Positions 42,501-51,090 of a stretch of DNA of 64,000 nucleotides are shown here, one piece after another. The DNA is from a candidate division TA06 bacterium. GTDB lineage: Bacteria; Edwardsbacteria; AC1; EtOH8. Location: the NCBI GenBank assembly GCA_016235665.1, contig JACRJI010000012.1, positions 154,543 to 218,542 of the forward strand, in the 5' to 3' direction. The position numbers were made by a program, and so were the translations under genes. Position 1 is the stretch's first letter. Each line of letters opens with the position of its first letter. The notes beneath the pieces were generated by a model. It saw only the letters and a program-made list of their open reading frames with translations. It was not told the DNA's origin and searched no databases.

Positions 42501-42778
42501 TCGGGGAACCCCCGGGCCCGGCAAATAAACTGCTGGAAGTGGCCAGGCTGAGATTGGCCGCGGCCAGCCTGGGGGCCGACCGCCTGGTGTGGAGGAACAA
42601 CATCATGGAATGGTGGTGGCCCGAGGACCGGGACCCGGCCCGGGAACTGCTGGAAAAAGTGGTTTCCAAGGTGAACCTGCCGCTGGAGTTCGTTTCCGGA
42701 AAGAGGTTCATGGTGAAGATGGCGCTGGGGAAGGAGTATGACATAGAGGCTTTGGCCAAAGTGATGTTCAAGGGTTGA
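39539..42778 (+). CDS. mfd: Transcription-repair coupling factor Mfd
   Basis: Mfd removes RNA polymerase stalled at DNA damage and recruits UvrA. The 1079 residues from ATG 39539 include a UvrB-like N-terminal region (TGPAETGKALIVSSLL, AWDVMPGEEREPD), the RNA polymerase-interacting domain (LKSGDYMVHVDYGICQYKGL) and the helicase motifs GDVGYGKTEVALRAAFKA, LVVDEEQRFGVGHKE, TATPIPRTLHMSL and LRGRVGRSSKRAYAYM. The C-terminal TRCF domain is present. The family length is about 1100-1150, so it is complete. No clear ribosome site is seen. Confidence 0.95.
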   Translation: MFWQTISQSVTQSASFKKLFQLLPENRSSLGLTGPAETGKALIVSSLLKKAEHPLLWLLPTEEEAERQRDNLTALLGEGSIKHWAAWDVMPGEEREPDLELLGSRIESLEHLFTGSKGVVISSARALMQKTMAAHDFNQGRLDLALGQKLDRDDLISKLVAGGYERQSAVSGFGEYAVRGSIIDVATLGNSQPLRLEISDETLASMRTFGLSDQLSTQKLDRAKILPCREDLNRAVLLLDHLPKDSLLLWDEPQEVGMEWRQEAEEVLDFGADERFCEPKELTARLEEHSRIIMTSGAGFGSFEGAEPANQVKISIGPVEPFMSNLELLEQKLNKLEAESFATHLLCDNTGQQGRLKEILTPEALAKVRGVEVAGLHAGFIFPEGRICAITEREIFARERHRRFRRFFKGGSAIRSLDALKSGDYMVHVDYGICQYKGLVDLELNGQKTECLLLFFRDNDKLYVPIEHMKRVQRYSSEEGFVPVLSKLGSKAWEETKARVKKAAKDMAGELVALYAQRKSQPGHRFSEDTQWQKELEASFMYQETPDQLKALTEIKADMESDKPMDRLLCGDVGYGKTEVALRAAFKAAMDNKQVAVLVPTTVLCEQHYQTFKERLADYPVKVEMLSRFRRPADIKEAVKSIAAGGVDIAIGTHRLLQKDVKFKNLGLLVVDEEQRFGVGHKEKIKQFCQNVDVLTMTATPIPRTLHMSLLGVRDISNIETPPKDRLAVVTEMMPWNEARIKEAVLRELDRGGQVFFLHNRVQSIGAMTALLSRLLPSVEIAYAHGQMDERELESVMLAFTARRYDVLVATTIIESGLDMPNVNTIIINRADRFGLAQLYQLRGRVGRSSKRAYAYMVVPKGGKMTDIARKRLRIIEELSELGSGFQLALRDLEIRGAGNLLGREQNGHMLSVGFDMYCQLLEEAVRELKGLPAISQINVTMEIEGQAIIPADYVEEPNERINLYRRLNKAADLAGIERIAGELKDRFGEPPGPANKLLEVARLRLAAASLGADRLVWRNNIMEWWWPEDRDPARELLEKVVSKVNLPLEFVSGKRFMVKMALGKEYDIEALAKVMFKG

Positions 42779-42837
42779 CAAAACACCTTTTAATGTATAT
42801 ATTTATCTGATAGAAACAAGGCTTCAGTATCACATTA

Positions 42838-42945
42838 GAACTCAACCCCTTTCATCCCCTTCTCTTTGCTTCGGCTATGCACTTCGGCATACTCAGTGTG
42901 TCACTCAGCACAAGTCCAAGAGAAGGGGACCGAGGGGAAGAGTTC
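42838..42945. repeat. Composite inverted repeat upstream of mcsA
   Basis: Arms GAACTC..CATCCCCTTCTCTT (42838-42866) and AAGAGAAGGGGACC..GAGTTC (42918-42945) pair with a few mismatches. The ~50 bases inside carry a CACTCAGCACAAG unit related to the TTCGACAAGCTCAGCACAAG repeat. The layout is the same as the DUF559 cassette, but without a gene. Confidence 0.6.
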
Positions 42946-42981
42946 AGTAATTCAATCAATCTAACTTCTCATAAAACAAGT

Positions 42982-43488
42982 ATGCTTTGCCAATCCTGCC
43001 ATAAAAAACAGGCCACATTAAGCTACACCGAGATCAAGGCCGGACAGGCCCGCCACAGGATGCTGTGCGAGGAATGCGCCCTGAGCCAGGGCCTATTGAG
43101 CCCTATGGAGGCCGCCATCTCCGGCCTGAGCGACCTGCTTACCCAGCTGATGATGGAACTGACCGATTCCAGCCCGGCCCGGCCCGATATAAGCTGCAGC
43201 CGCTGCGGCCTCAGCTGGTCCCAGTTCCAGAAGACCGGCAGGCTGGGATGCCCCGGCTGTTACCGGGATTTTTCAGAGAAACTGGAACCGCTGGTGCAGC
43301 GCATCCAGCACAGCGACCGGCATCTGGGCAAGACCGCTAAGAAGGCAGCGGTACAACTACCGGTGGCCGGGGACCAGGCGGTCATTCTGAAACGCCAACT
43401 CAACGCAGCGGTGGAAAAGGAGCAGTTTGAACTGGCCGCTACCCTGCGCGACCGGCTGAAGGTGCTGGAATCGGAGCAGTTGAAGTGA
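42982..43488 (+). CDS. mcsA: McsA-like zinc-finger activator of protein arginine kinase
   Basis: The gene encodes 168 residues from ATG 42982. It has four CxxC zinc knuckles (CQSCHKK, CEECALS, CSRCGLS, CPGCYRDF), a coiled middle and a C-terminal UVR motif (AVILKRQLNAAVEKEQFELAATLRDRL). This is the layout of McsA, which activates McsB. A longer version from 42877 would translate the repeat upstream and is unlikely. It heads the mcsA-mcsB-clpC group; ctsR is not present before it. Confidence 0.85.
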   Translation: MLCQSCHKKQATLSYTEIKAGQARHRMLCEECALSQGLLSPMEAAISGLSDLLTQLMMELTDSSPARPDISCSRCGLSWSQFQKTGRLGCPGCYRDFSEKLEPLVQRIQHSDRHLGKTAKKAAVQLPVAGDQAVILKRQLNAAVEKEQFELAATLRDRLKVLESEQLK

Positions 43489-43516
43489 CCAACCGAAATT
43501 AATCAACCACAAAAAA

Positions 43517-43542
43517 GCCTGCCCTGAGCCGAGTCGAATGGG
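43517..43542. repeat. CCCTGAGC..GTCGAA repeat unit (reversed)
   Basis: GCCTGCCCTGAGCCGAGTCG plus AATGGG is a reversed member of the TTCGAC..CTCAGGGCAG family. It lies between mcsA and mcsB. Confidence 0.6.
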
Positions 43543-43561
43543 CACAAAGTACACAAATCAA

Positions 43562-43603
43562 ACACGTTAAACGTTATTACGTAGTAACGTTATAACGGTT
43601 AAT
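43562..43603. repeat. ACGTTA / TAACGT word array
   Basis: ACGTTA at 43564 and 43571 is followed by TAACGT at 43585 and TAACG at 43593, giving a near-palindrome (AACGTTATTACG..TAACGTT). It lies directly upstream of mcsB and is similar in style to 60662-60726. Confidence 0.5.
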
Positions 43604-43634
43604 GTGCCTTCTGTGGCAAATAGGGTGATATGAC

Positions 43635-44693
43635 ATGAATCCAGATGACGCAGGGATCATAGGACTTCTACAGCAACCACCTGGCTGGACCGCCGGCGCC
43701 GGACAGGAGGCCGAGACCATACTGTCCAGCCGGGTCAGGCTGGCCCGCAATCTGCAAAACTACAATTTCCCCGGCCGCTGCCGCGAAGCCGAGCGCCGGG
43801 AGATCCTTGATTTCACCAAAGATCAGGCCCTTCAGGTCAATTACCTCAAGGGGGCGGCATTCTTCTCCCTGGACGGGATCACCAAGCTGGGCAGGAGAGC
43901 CCTGGAGGAGCGGCGAATGGCCGACTCCGGCCCGGGGGAGCAGCTTCAGGCCGGGGTGCTGATCTCCCCGGAACAGAATGTCAGCCTGATGATCAACGAC
44001 GAGGACCACCTGAGACTGCAGTCGATCTTTCCGGGGCTGGACCTGCTGGAGGCTTTCAGGGTGGCCGACCAGGTGGACGACCAGTTGCAGGAGCGGATGG
44101 AAGTGGCCTTTACCTCCGACCACGGATTCCTGACGGCTTGTCCCTCAAACCTGGGCACCGGTCTAAGGGCCTCGGTGCTGATGCATCTGCCGGCGCTGGC
44201 CTTGAGCGACCAGAGGGAGACCATCATTGAACAGCTTTCCCAAAAAGGGATCGTGGCCCGGGGCGCCTACGGCGAGGGCAGCCGGGTCAAGGCCAACCTG
44301 TTCCAATTCTCCAACCGGACCTCCCTGGGCAAAAGCGAGCTGGAGATAGTGGAAGAGGTGGAGCAGGCAGCCAGATCATTGCAGGGAGAAGAGAACAAGC
44401 AGCGGGATGATCTGTGGAGCAGGTCCCGCCCCGAGCTGGAAGACCGGGTCTTCAGGGCCAGGGCGGTACTAAGCCAGGCCAGGCTGCTTTCACTTGATGA
44501 GTTTTTAAGCTTATGGTCGGCGGTCCGGCTGGGCTTAAGCCTGGGGCTGTTTGATTCCCCGAAGCTTCCGGAACTCAACCGGATGCTGATAGCCATGCAG
44601 CCGGCCCACCTGCAGTTTGCCTGCGACCGGACGCTGGATGCCACCCAGGAGGATATCGAACGGGCGGACCGGGTCCGGGCGATGTTTGTGTAG
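43635..44693 (+). CDS. mcsB: Protein arginine kinase McsB
   Basis: McsB phosphorylates arginine residues, marking proteins for ClpC-ClpP. The 352 residues match ATP:guanido phosphotransferases: ILSSRVRLARNLQNYNFPGR, the nucleotide loop NDEDHLRLQSIFPG and the catalytic-cysteine region TACPSNLGTGLRASVLMHLP, then RGAYGEGSRV. The small bacterial length (no N-terminal creatine-kinase domain) and the position between mcsA and clpC confirm McsB rather than arginine kinase. In the NEEDH motif the first Glu is replaced by Asp. Confidence 0.94.
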   Translation: MNPDDAGIIGLLQQPPGWTAGAGQEAETILSSRVRLARNLQNYNFPGRCREAERREILDFTKDQALQVNYLKGAAFFSLDGITKLGRRALEERRMADSGPGEQLQAGVLISPEQNVSLMINDEDHLRLQSIFPGLDLLEAFRVADQVDDQLQERMEVAFTSDHGFLTACPSNLGTGLRASVLMHLPALALSDQRETIIEQLSQKGIVARGAYGEGSRVKANLFQFSNRTSLGKSELEIVEEVEQAARSLQGEENKQRDDLWSRSRPELEDRVFRARAVLSQARLLSLDEFLSLWSAVRLGLSLGLFDSPKLPELNRMLIAMQPAHLQFACDRTLDATQEDIERADRVRAMFV

Positions 44694-44710
44694 GATTTTA
44701 TTTTAGTCCC

Positions 44711-44746
44711 ATCCTTAGCCCAGCCCTTAAGGGCTGGGCTAAGGAT
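44711..44746. repeat. Perfect 36-nt palindrome between mcsB and clpC
   Basis: Bases 44711-44728 are the exact reverse complement of 44729-44746. The central 26 bases (TAGCCCAGCCC/GGGCTGGGCTA around TTAA) match the palindrome at 52153-52178 except for one swapped base pair. No T-run follows, so it is not a standard terminator. It lies 38 bases before clpC. Confidence 0.75.
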
Positions 44747-44783
44747 GATACATACTACTCCAATACTTTAATACTTGGATGCT

Positions 44784-47243
44784 ATGAAAGAAAACCGATT
44801 TACCGAGAGGGCCAAGAAGGTCCTGTTCATGGCCCGGGAGGAGGCCCGCCGTCTGCAGCACGATTACGTGGGCACCGAGCACATCCTGCTGGCCATGATC
44901 CGCGAGGGCCAGGGCGTGGCGGCCACCGTGCTGGTCAACCTGGGGCTGAATCTGGAACAGGTCAAGCGCCGGGTGGAGGAGATGGCCCCGTTGGCCGGGG
45001 GAACCATGGCCCTGGGCGACATGCCCTTCAACCAGGCGGCCAAGAACGCCATGGAATACGGGGTGGACGAGGCCCGCTCCCTGCAGCACAGCTATGTGGG
45101 TACCGAGCATCTTCTCCTTGGTCTTTTGGACGAACCCGACGGGGTGGCCGGCCGGGTACTGCTGTCCTTCGGTGTCGATACCGAGCGGGTGCGGGCCGAG
45201 ATGCTGAGGCTGCTGGCGGTGGAGCCGGGCGGACTGCCCAAGCCTGTAGCCGACTCCCAGAGCAAGACCCCGGCCCTGGATTATTTCTGCCGCGACCTGT
45301 CCCAGCTGGCCCGTGACGGCAAACTGGATCCGGTGATCGGCCGGGCCCGGGAGATAGAGCGGGTGATCCAGATCCTTTCCCGGCGCAAGAAGAACAATCC
45401 GGTGCTGATCGGCGAGGCAGGGGTGGGCAAGACCGCCATAGTGGAGGGCCTGGCCCAGCAGATCATAGCCGGGCAGGTGCCGGAGCAGATCTCCGGCAAG
45501 CGGGTGCTGGCCCTGGACCTGGCGGCGGTGGTGGCCGGCACCAAGTACCGGGGGCAGTTCGAGGAGCGTCTGAAGGCGGTGATGAACGAGCTGAAGACCG
45601 CCAGCGATGCCATCCTCTTTCTGGACGAGCTCCATACCATCGTCGGCGCCGGCGGGGCCGAGGGGGCACTGGACGCCAGCAACATGCTGAAGCCGGCCCT
45701 GGCCCGGGGCGAGATCCAGTGCGTGGGGGCCACCACCATGGACGAGTACCGCAAGCACGTGGAGAAGGACGCGGCCCTGGAGCGCAGGTTCCAGAGCATA
45801 ATGGTGGAGCCGCCGGGGGTGGAGGAGACCATCAGGATACTGAAAGGCCTGCAGTCCAAGTACGAGGAGCATCACAAGATAAAATATTCTCCGGAGGCCA
45901 TCGAATCGGCGGTCCGGCTCTCCGACCGCTACATCAGCGACCGCTTTCTGCCGGACAAGGCCATAGACGTGATCGACGAGGCGGGCTCCCGGGCCCGGCT
46001 GGGGGCCAGCGAACCGCCTTTGGAGATCAAGGCCCTGGACGGCGAACTTGAACAGATCGTTCAGTCCAAGATCGCGGCCGTAAAGAAACAGGATTACGAG
46101 GGTGCGGCCCGCTGGCGGGATGCCGAGCGCAACAAGAAACAGGAGATAGAACGGCTGAAAGCCGCCTGGAAGAAGAGCCGGGAGCAGATCAGGGTGGTGA
46201 TCGGCGAGGAGGACATCGCTTATGTGGTGGCCCGCTGGACCGGCATCCCCATCGTCAAGCTGGAGGAGAAGGAGTCGGCCCGGCTGTTGAAGATGGAGCA
46301 GGAACTGGGCAAGCGGGTGGTGGGCCAGGACCAGGCCATCTCGGCCATCTCCCGGGCGGTGCGCCGCACCCGGGCCGGGATCAAGGACCCCAAACGCCCC
46401 ATGGGATCCTTCATCTTCCTGGGTCCCACCGGGGTGGGCAAGACCGAGCTGGCCAGGACCCTGGCCGCCTTTCTGTTCGAGGACGAGAACGCCCTGATCC
46501 GAATGGACATGTCGGAATACATGGAAAAGCACGCGGTCTCCCGGATGATGGGCGCCCCTCCGGGCTATGTGGGCTACGAGGAGGGCGGCCAGCTGACCGA
46601 GAAGGTGCGGCGCCGCCCCTATTCCGTTGTCCTTTTGGACGAGATAGAGAAGGCCCACCCCGACGTTTTCAACGTCCTGTTGCAGGTGCTGGAGGACGGT
46701 CTGCTGACCGATTCCTACGGCCGCAAGGTCAGCTTCAAGAACACGGTGGTGATCATGACCTCCAACCTGGGGGCCAGGGAGATCAAGAAAGGCGTCAGCC
46801 TGGGATTCCAGTCGTCGGACGACCAGCAATCGTTCGATCTGATGAAGGACAAGGTGCTGGCCGAACTGAAGAAGACCTTCAACCCCGAATTCCTGAACCG
46901 GGTGGACGAGACGGTGGTGTTCCATTCCCTGGGCGAACCGGAGATGGAGCAGATCGTGGAGATCCTGGCCGGGCAGCTTTCCGCCCGGCTGGCCGAAAAG
47001 GACATCCGGATCAAGCTGAGCCCCGAGGCCAAGCAGCTTTTGGCGGAGAAGGGATTCGATCCTTCCTACGGGGCCCGTCCGGTCAAGCGGACCATCCAGC
47101 GGCTGGTGGAGGACCCGCTTTCGGAAGAGATCCTGAAGGGCGCGGTCAAGCCGGGGGATACGGTGGAGGTGGAGGCCAAGGACGGGATCATTCACTTCAA
47201 ACCGGCCAGAAGCCGGGCGGTCAGCGGGAAGAAAAAGGCGTGA
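44784..47243 (+). CDS. clpC: ATP-dependent Clp protease ATP-binding subunit ClpC
   Basis: ClpC is a two-ring AAA+ unfoldase for ClpP. The 819 residues contain the repeated N domain ([16 protein letters not shown], then [10 protein letters not shown] and [12 protein letters not shown]), D1 with Walker [17 protein letters not shown], and the UVR-containing middle domain ([18 protein letters not shown]). D2 has [19 protein letters not shown], Walker [15 protein letters not shown] and [17 protein letters not shown]. The UVR segment marks it as ClpC rather than ClpA or ClpB. ATG 44784 fits the family N-terminus better than the TTG three codons earlier. A strong terminator follows. Confidence 0.96.
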   Translation: MKENRFTERAKKVLFMAREEARRLQHDYVGTEHILLAMIREGQGVAATVLVNLGLNLEQVKRRVEEMAPLAGGTMALGDMPFNQAAKNAMEYGVDEARSLQHSYVGTEHLLLGLLDEPDGVAGRVLLSFGVDTERVRAEMLRLLAVEPGGLPKPVADSQSKTPALDYFCRDLSQLARDGKLDPVIGRAREIERVIQILSRRKKNNPVLIGEAGVGKTAIVEGLAQQIIAGQVPEQISGKRVLALDLAAVVAGTKYRGQFEERLKAVMNELKTASDAILFLDELHTIVGAGGAEGALDASNMLKPALARGEIQCVGATTMDEYRKHVEKDAALERRFQSIMVEPPGVEETIRILKGLQSKYEEHHKIKYSPEAIESAVRLSDRYISDRFLPDKAIDVIDEAGSRARLGASEPPLEIKALDGELEQIVQSKIAAVKKQDYEGAARWRDAERNKKQEIERLKAAWKKSREQIRVVIGEEDIAYVVARWTGIPIVKLEEKESARLLKMEQELGKRVVGQDQAISAISRAVRRTRAGIKDPKRPMGSFIFLGPTGVGKTELARTLAAFLFEDENALIRMDMSEYMEKHAVSRMMGAPPGYVGYEEGGQLTEKVRRRPYSVVLLDEIEKAHPDVFNVLLQVLEDGLLTDSYGRKVSFKNTVVIMTSNLGAREIKKGVSLGFQSSDDQQSFDLMKDKVLAELKKTFNPEFLNRVDETVVFHSLGEPEMEQIVEILAGQLSARLAEKDIRIKLSPEAKQLLAEKGFDPSYGARPVKRTIQRLVEDPLSEEILKGAVKPGDTVEVEAKDGIIHFKPARSRAVSGKKKA

Positions 47244-47277
47244 TCTCGAAACCCACCCAACTAAAAAAGCTATATCA

Positions 47278-47308
47278 GGCCGGAACGTTTAGTTCCGGCC
47301 TTTTTTTT
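47278..47308 (+). terminator. Rho-independent terminator of clpC
   Basis: A perfect 9-bp stem GGCCGGAAC/GTTCCGGCC with loop GTTTA is followed by eight T residues. Confidence 0.92.
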
Positions 47309-47380
47309 ACTACCTGGTATGCTTTTTTGATGAGGTTTAAACCATTACTCTATTTTGCGAGTCTAATTTTTTTATGAACA

Positions 47381-47524
47381 AAAAGGGCTTTGGGTCACCA
47401 AGGCCTTTTCTTTGTTTCCTTATGATATTGCAACTCAACGGCGGCAGACAATAACGGAACATTTTGTCCCGGATTTGCGTAGTATATATGAAGCCCGTTT
47501 TCCTCTTCTAAATGGGCCTTTTTT
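47381..47524 (+). terminator. Two further terminator-like hairpins in the clpC-bamA gap
   Basis: AAAAGGGCTTTGG pairs imperfectly with CCAAGGCCTTTT (47381-47409). AAGCCCGTTT pairs with AAATGGGCCTT (47491-47520), followed by TTTT. With the clpC terminator they make three in a row before the bamA promoter. Apart from these and the promoter, the 560-base gap holds nothing convincing. Confidence 0.55.
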
Positions 47525-47528
47525 CGCA

Positions 47529-47557
47529 TTGACTATTAATAGGGCGGATGTTATAAT
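47529..47557 (+). promoter_or_regulatory. Strong predicted promoter of the bamA operon
   Basis: TTGACT (47529-47534), a 17-base spacer and a perfect TATAAT (47552-47557) predict a start near 47564, leaving a leader of about 240 bases. That leader contains CCCCTCCGGGG just before the bamA ATG. Confidence 0.75.
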
Positions 47558-47805
47558 TAGTTTTACCTAAGTCGCCCGCTAAATACGCGAATTACACTAA
47601 AATAAATTTCTGGCATAGTCTTTGCAGCACTATGAATATCAATTGTTTTGCCAATAAAATATTTTCGTACATTTAGCGTTTTTCCCTCCTGCGGCGGACA
47701 AGCGCGGGTAAAAGAGTTATTTTCAACAGCAACTAAGCAATATCCTGCCTTCAATCCGGACGGGAACTTTTCCCCTCCGGGGAAACAAACTTATCAGGAA
47801 GATCT

Positions 47806-50070
47806 ATGAATCAAAAACCATTCCGGATAGCCTGCTTGATCCTGTTTTTATCGGCCTTTACAGGTTCCCTTTCCCTGGCCCTGACCGTGACCGGTCTTAA
47901 GGTGGAGGGCAACCAGAACGTAGACCAGGTCTCCATCATCAACGCTTCCCAACTGACGGTGGGGGACAGCGTGGATACCGATGGCCTCTCCTCGGCCCTG
48001 CGCAAGGTCTACGCCCTGGGATATTTCAAGGATGTCCAGATCCGCACCGATAGCACTGCCATAGGCAGCGACCTGGTCTTCGTTGTGTCGGAAAAGCCTT
48101 TGGTGGAGCGGGTGGAATTTTTGGGCAACGAAAAGATCAGCACCCAGGACTTGGAGGACACCCTGACGGTCCGGCCCGGGTCCATGCTGGACAAAAAGAT
48201 CATCAGCCAGAACGCCGCCCTGATCCGCAGCCTGTATCTGGAGAAAGGCTATACCGACGCGACGGTGCGGGACACCCTGATAGAATCCGGCAGCAAATAC
48301 TCACTGCGCTATGTGATAGACGAAGGCCGCAAGGTCCGGGTAAAAAAGATCGTATTCACCGGCAACCCTTCACTCAAAAGCCGGGACATCATAAACGCCA
48401 TGACCACCAAGCAGCGCGGCTGGACCCTGCTGTGGAAGGCGGTTCCCTGGTACCGCAAGGGAGCCTACAGCCAGGACACTCTGACCGATGACCTGGCCCG
48501 GGTGGAACGGTTCTGCCAGAACTACGGATTTATAGAGGCCAAGGCCGTGCTGGACAGCGTAAGCTACAATGACAACCGGGACCGGGTGACCACCTACATC
48601 AACCTGACGGAGGGGACCAAGTACCGGGTGGGACAGCTGACCTTTGAGGGCAACGAAAAAATAACCACCCCCAGGCTGAAACATGCATTGGTCCTTAAAC
48701 CGGGCCAGGTCTTCAGCGCCGACCACGCCGACAAGACGCTGGAGAACCTTTACACCATCTACACCGAGGAGGGCTTCATCTACTGCCGGGTGATCCCGGA
48801 GCCCAGCCTGCACGACTCGATGGCCGACATGAAATACAGCATCCTGGAGAACAACCCGGCCCACATCCGCCAGGTGATCATCGCCGGCAACACCAAGACC
48901 CGGGACAAGGTCATCCGCCGCCAGCTGAAGGTTCTGCCCGGGGACCTGTTCCGCCGTTCCCTGGTGATCCGCAGCCAGCGCGAAGTTTTCTCCCTGGGAT
49001 ATTTTGAGGACGTCCAGATCGGTTCCCAGCCTGCCGATACCAGCGGGGATATCGACCTGATATTCACCGTCAAGGAAAAACAGGTGGGCCAGTTCCAGGT
49101 GGGCACCACCTACGGGGCTACCGACGGACTGGCCGGATTCGTCCAGATCGGGATGCCCAACCTTTTCGGCCGGGGGCAGGAGATCAACTTTAAGACGGAA
49201 TTCAGCTCCAAGAAATTCAATCTGGATCTGGGCTTTACCGAACCCTGGCTGTTCGACACCCCCACTTCGGCCGGGATCGACCTTTACCGCACCACCTATT
49301 CCTACACCACTTATGACGAGGAGAGGATCGGCGGCGGGCTGCGGCTGGGCCGGCCCATTCCCTGGCTGGATTATACCAGGGGATACTGGCAGTACAATCT
49401 GGAACGGTTGGACATATACAACCTTTCCTCCACCGCTTCGGCAGGTCTGACCAGTCAGACCTGGCCCCGTATATCCTCCAGCACCGGCATCAGCCTGGTG
49501 AGGGACAGCCGGGACCGGCCGTTCAACGCCACCAACGGGAGCCGGACCATGCTCAGCACCAAGTTCTGCGGAGGGATACTGCAGGGCCAGGTGGATTACC
49601 AAAAATACATCGGCGAATACCGCTATTACCACCCCCTGTTCTGGAAGCTGGCGGTAATGGGCCGGGCCCGGGCCGGAATGGTGGACGGTTATTCCACGCC
49701 CAACACCGTTCCCATCAGCGAGCGCTTTTTTGTGGGCGGGGCCGGCGAGGACGGTATCCGGGGCTATCCCGACCGCTCCATCAGTACTTCTTACGGGGGA
49801 AGGGCCATGGCAGTATCCAATCTGGAACTGCGCTACGGCATTAATTCCAGCATTTACACCATGCTGTTCCTGGACGCCGGGAACTCCTGGCTCAGCGTCA
49901 AAGACATAAGGGCCAAGGCTTACAAGGGCCTGGGGGCCGGGGTCAGGATGGAGATTCCCATGATCGGCATTTTGGGCTTTGACTGGGCCTACGGGTTCGA
50001 CCGCAAATGGCTTCCCTACAAACTTAACGATCACTGGGAATTTCACTTCCAAATAGGGACCACGTTCTGA
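47806..50070 (+). CDS. bamA: Outer membrane protein assembly factor BamA
   Basis: BamA inserts beta-barrel proteins into the outer membrane. The 754 residues have a signal peptide (ACLILFLSAFTGSLSLA) and about five POTRA domains (VTGLKVEGNQNVD, VERVEFLGNEKIST, VKKIVFTGNPSLKS, VGQLTFEGNEKITT, IRQVIIAGNTKTRD). A C-terminal Omp85 barrel follows, with the lid motif GIRGYPDRS (VRGF-type) and final strand DHWEFHFQIGTTF ending in Phe, the usual Bam signal. It is followed by skp-like and lpxD genes, the common envelope order. Confidence 0.96.
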   Translation: MNQKPFRIACLILFLSAFTGSLSLALTVTGLKVEGNQNVDQVSIINASQLTVGDSVDTDGLSSALRKVYALGYFKDVQIRTDSTAIGSDLVFVVSEKPLVERVEFLGNEKISTQDLEDTLTVRPGSMLDKKIISQNAALIRSLYLEKGYTDATVRDTLIESGSKYSLRYVIDEGRKVRVKKIVFTGNPSLKSRDIINAMTTKQRGWTLLWKAVPWYRKGAYSQDTLTDDLARVERFCQNYGFIEAKAVLDSVSYNDNRDRVTTYINLTEGTKYRVGQLTFEGNEKITTPRLKHALVLKPGQVFSADHADKTLENLYTIYTEEGFIYCRVIPEPSLHDSMADMKYSILENNPAHIRQVIIAGNTKTRDKVIRRQLKVLPGDLFRRSLVIRSQREVFSLGYFEDVQIGSQPADTSGDIDLIFTVKEKQVGQFQVGTTYGATDGLAGFVQIGMPNLFGRGQEINFKTEFSSKKFNLDLGFTEPWLFDTPTSAGIDLYRTTYSYTTYDEERIGGGLRLGRPIPWLDYTRGYWQYNLERLDIYNLSSTASAGLTSQTWPRISSSTGISLVRDSRDRPFNATNGSRTMLSTKFCGGILQGQVDYQKYIGEYRYYHPLFWKLAVMGRARAGMVDGYSTPNTVPISERFFVGGAGEDGIRGYPDRSISTSYGGRAMAVSNLELRYGINSSIYTMLFLDAGNSWLSVKDIRAKAYKGLGAGVRMEIPMIGILGFDWAYGFDRKWLPYKLNDHWEFHFQIGTTF

Positions 50071-50136
50071 AAACTCAATAGCTTATAGCTTTCAGCTATA
50101 GGCCGTATGTTTAGGATTCAACCAGAAGGAGTGACG

Positions 50137-51090
50137 ATGAACAGGATTAGGTTCTTCTTGGCTTTGACGGCAATGATGCTGGTCGGAGCCGCTTGGTGCC
50201 AGGCTCAGAAGACCGGCTATGTGGATTCCAAGAAGATATTCGAGAACTACAAGGGAGCTGCGGATATCAAGCAACAGGTCAACCGGGCGCTGGACACCTG
50301 GAACAAGGAGATCGAAGCCAAACGGGCGGAGATAGACTCTTTGCAGCGTTACCTGGAGTCACAGAACCTGGTGATCAGCAGCGAGCGCCGCAAGTTTAAG
50401 CAGGACGAGATCAAGGCCAAAAGCAAAGAGGTGGAAACCCTGATCCACCAGGTCTACGACCCTGAAGGCAAACTGGACGCCAGGAACAAGGAACTCTCCA
50501 AGCCGATGGTGGAGAAGATCGGGGCCATCATCAAAAAGGTGGCTTTGGACAATAACATTCTGCTGGTGCTGGACTCGTCTTCGGGCATGGTGGTCTATGC
50601 CGACAAGGACCTGGACTTGACCGATCAGGTTTTGGAAGAACTGGCAAAGGCGGAAGGGATAGTGGCCCAGTACCAACCAACCCTGGCGCTGTTTCCGGTC
50701 TGGGACGCCGATCCCGAGGCGGTGCGCAAAAAACTGGGCAAGATGGCCTTCGGATATCTTTTCAGTTCCCTGGGCCGCTCCGAAACATTTAAGCCTTTGG
50801 CCCAAAAGCTGGTCAGGGACCTGGTCAAGGACAAGGGGCTGGAAGACAAAGAGGTCAGCGATGCCAGGGGCATGGAGCTGGCCAAGATACTTACCGCCCA
50901 GTTCTCCATCAGCGGAGGCATCAATTATAATGCGGCCAGCGGGCAGATCACCCTAAAACTCCGGCTGTTCAACGTGGACACCGGGATGATGCTGGCCGAG
51001 GAGAGCGAAGTGGCGGCCAGCCAGACCGAACTTTCCGGGGCCTGCGAGAACCTGGTAACCAGGCTGGCCCAGAAGGCCGGCGGAAAATGA
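50137..51090 (+). CDS. OmpH/Skp-like periplasmic chaperone with an added C-terminal domain
   Basis: The gene encodes 317 residues from ATG 50137 (AAGGAG upstream). Residues 1-~25 are a signal peptide. Residues ~26-170 are a Skp/OmpH domain with the long coiled coil (KTGYVDSKKIFENYKG, then AKSKEVETLIHQVYDP and a conserved VLDSSSGMVVYAD). Residues ~190-317 are an extra alpha/beta domain (TLALFPVWDADPE, ARGMELAKILTAQFSISGGI, LRLFNVDTGMMLAEE) that resembles the CsgG/FlgO/TolB-N type fold. Ordinary Skp is about 160-190 residues, so this is a fusion. It overlaps lpxD by four bases. Confidence 0.85.
   Translation: MNRIRFFLALTAMMLVGAAWCQAQKTGYVDSKKIFENYKGAADIKQQVNRALDTWNKEIEAKRAEIDSLQRYLESQNLVISSERRKFKQDEIKAKSKEVETLIHQVYDPEGKLDARNKELSKPMVEKIGAIIKKVALDNNILLVLDSSSGMVVYADKDLDLTDQVLEELAKAEGIVAQYQPTLALFPVWDADPEAVRKKLGKMAFGYLFSSLGRSETFKPLAQKLVRDLVKDKGLEDKEVSDARGMELAKILTAQFSISGGINYNAASGQITLKLRLFNVDTGMMLAEESEVAASQTELSGACENLVTRLAQKAGGK

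Noticed and set aside
42877..42981. Longer mcsA from 42877
   Set aside because: The extra 35 residues are translated from the composite repeat. The zinc-finger family start fits ATG 42982.
44739..47195. 818-residue open frame on the minus strand opposite clpC
   Set aside because: Exact mirror of clpC caused by GC-rich codon use. The translation is low in complexity (Gly/His/Leu-rich) and has no family motif, and clpC is beyond doubt.
47563..47754. 63-residue minus-strand frame in the clpC-bamA gap
   Set aside because: Lies in the bamA leader opposite a strong promoter and has no similarity or ribosome site that I can see.
48370..50052. 560-residue minus-strand frame opposite bamA
   Set aside because: Shadow of bamA with no recognisable domain and no promoter or ribosome site.
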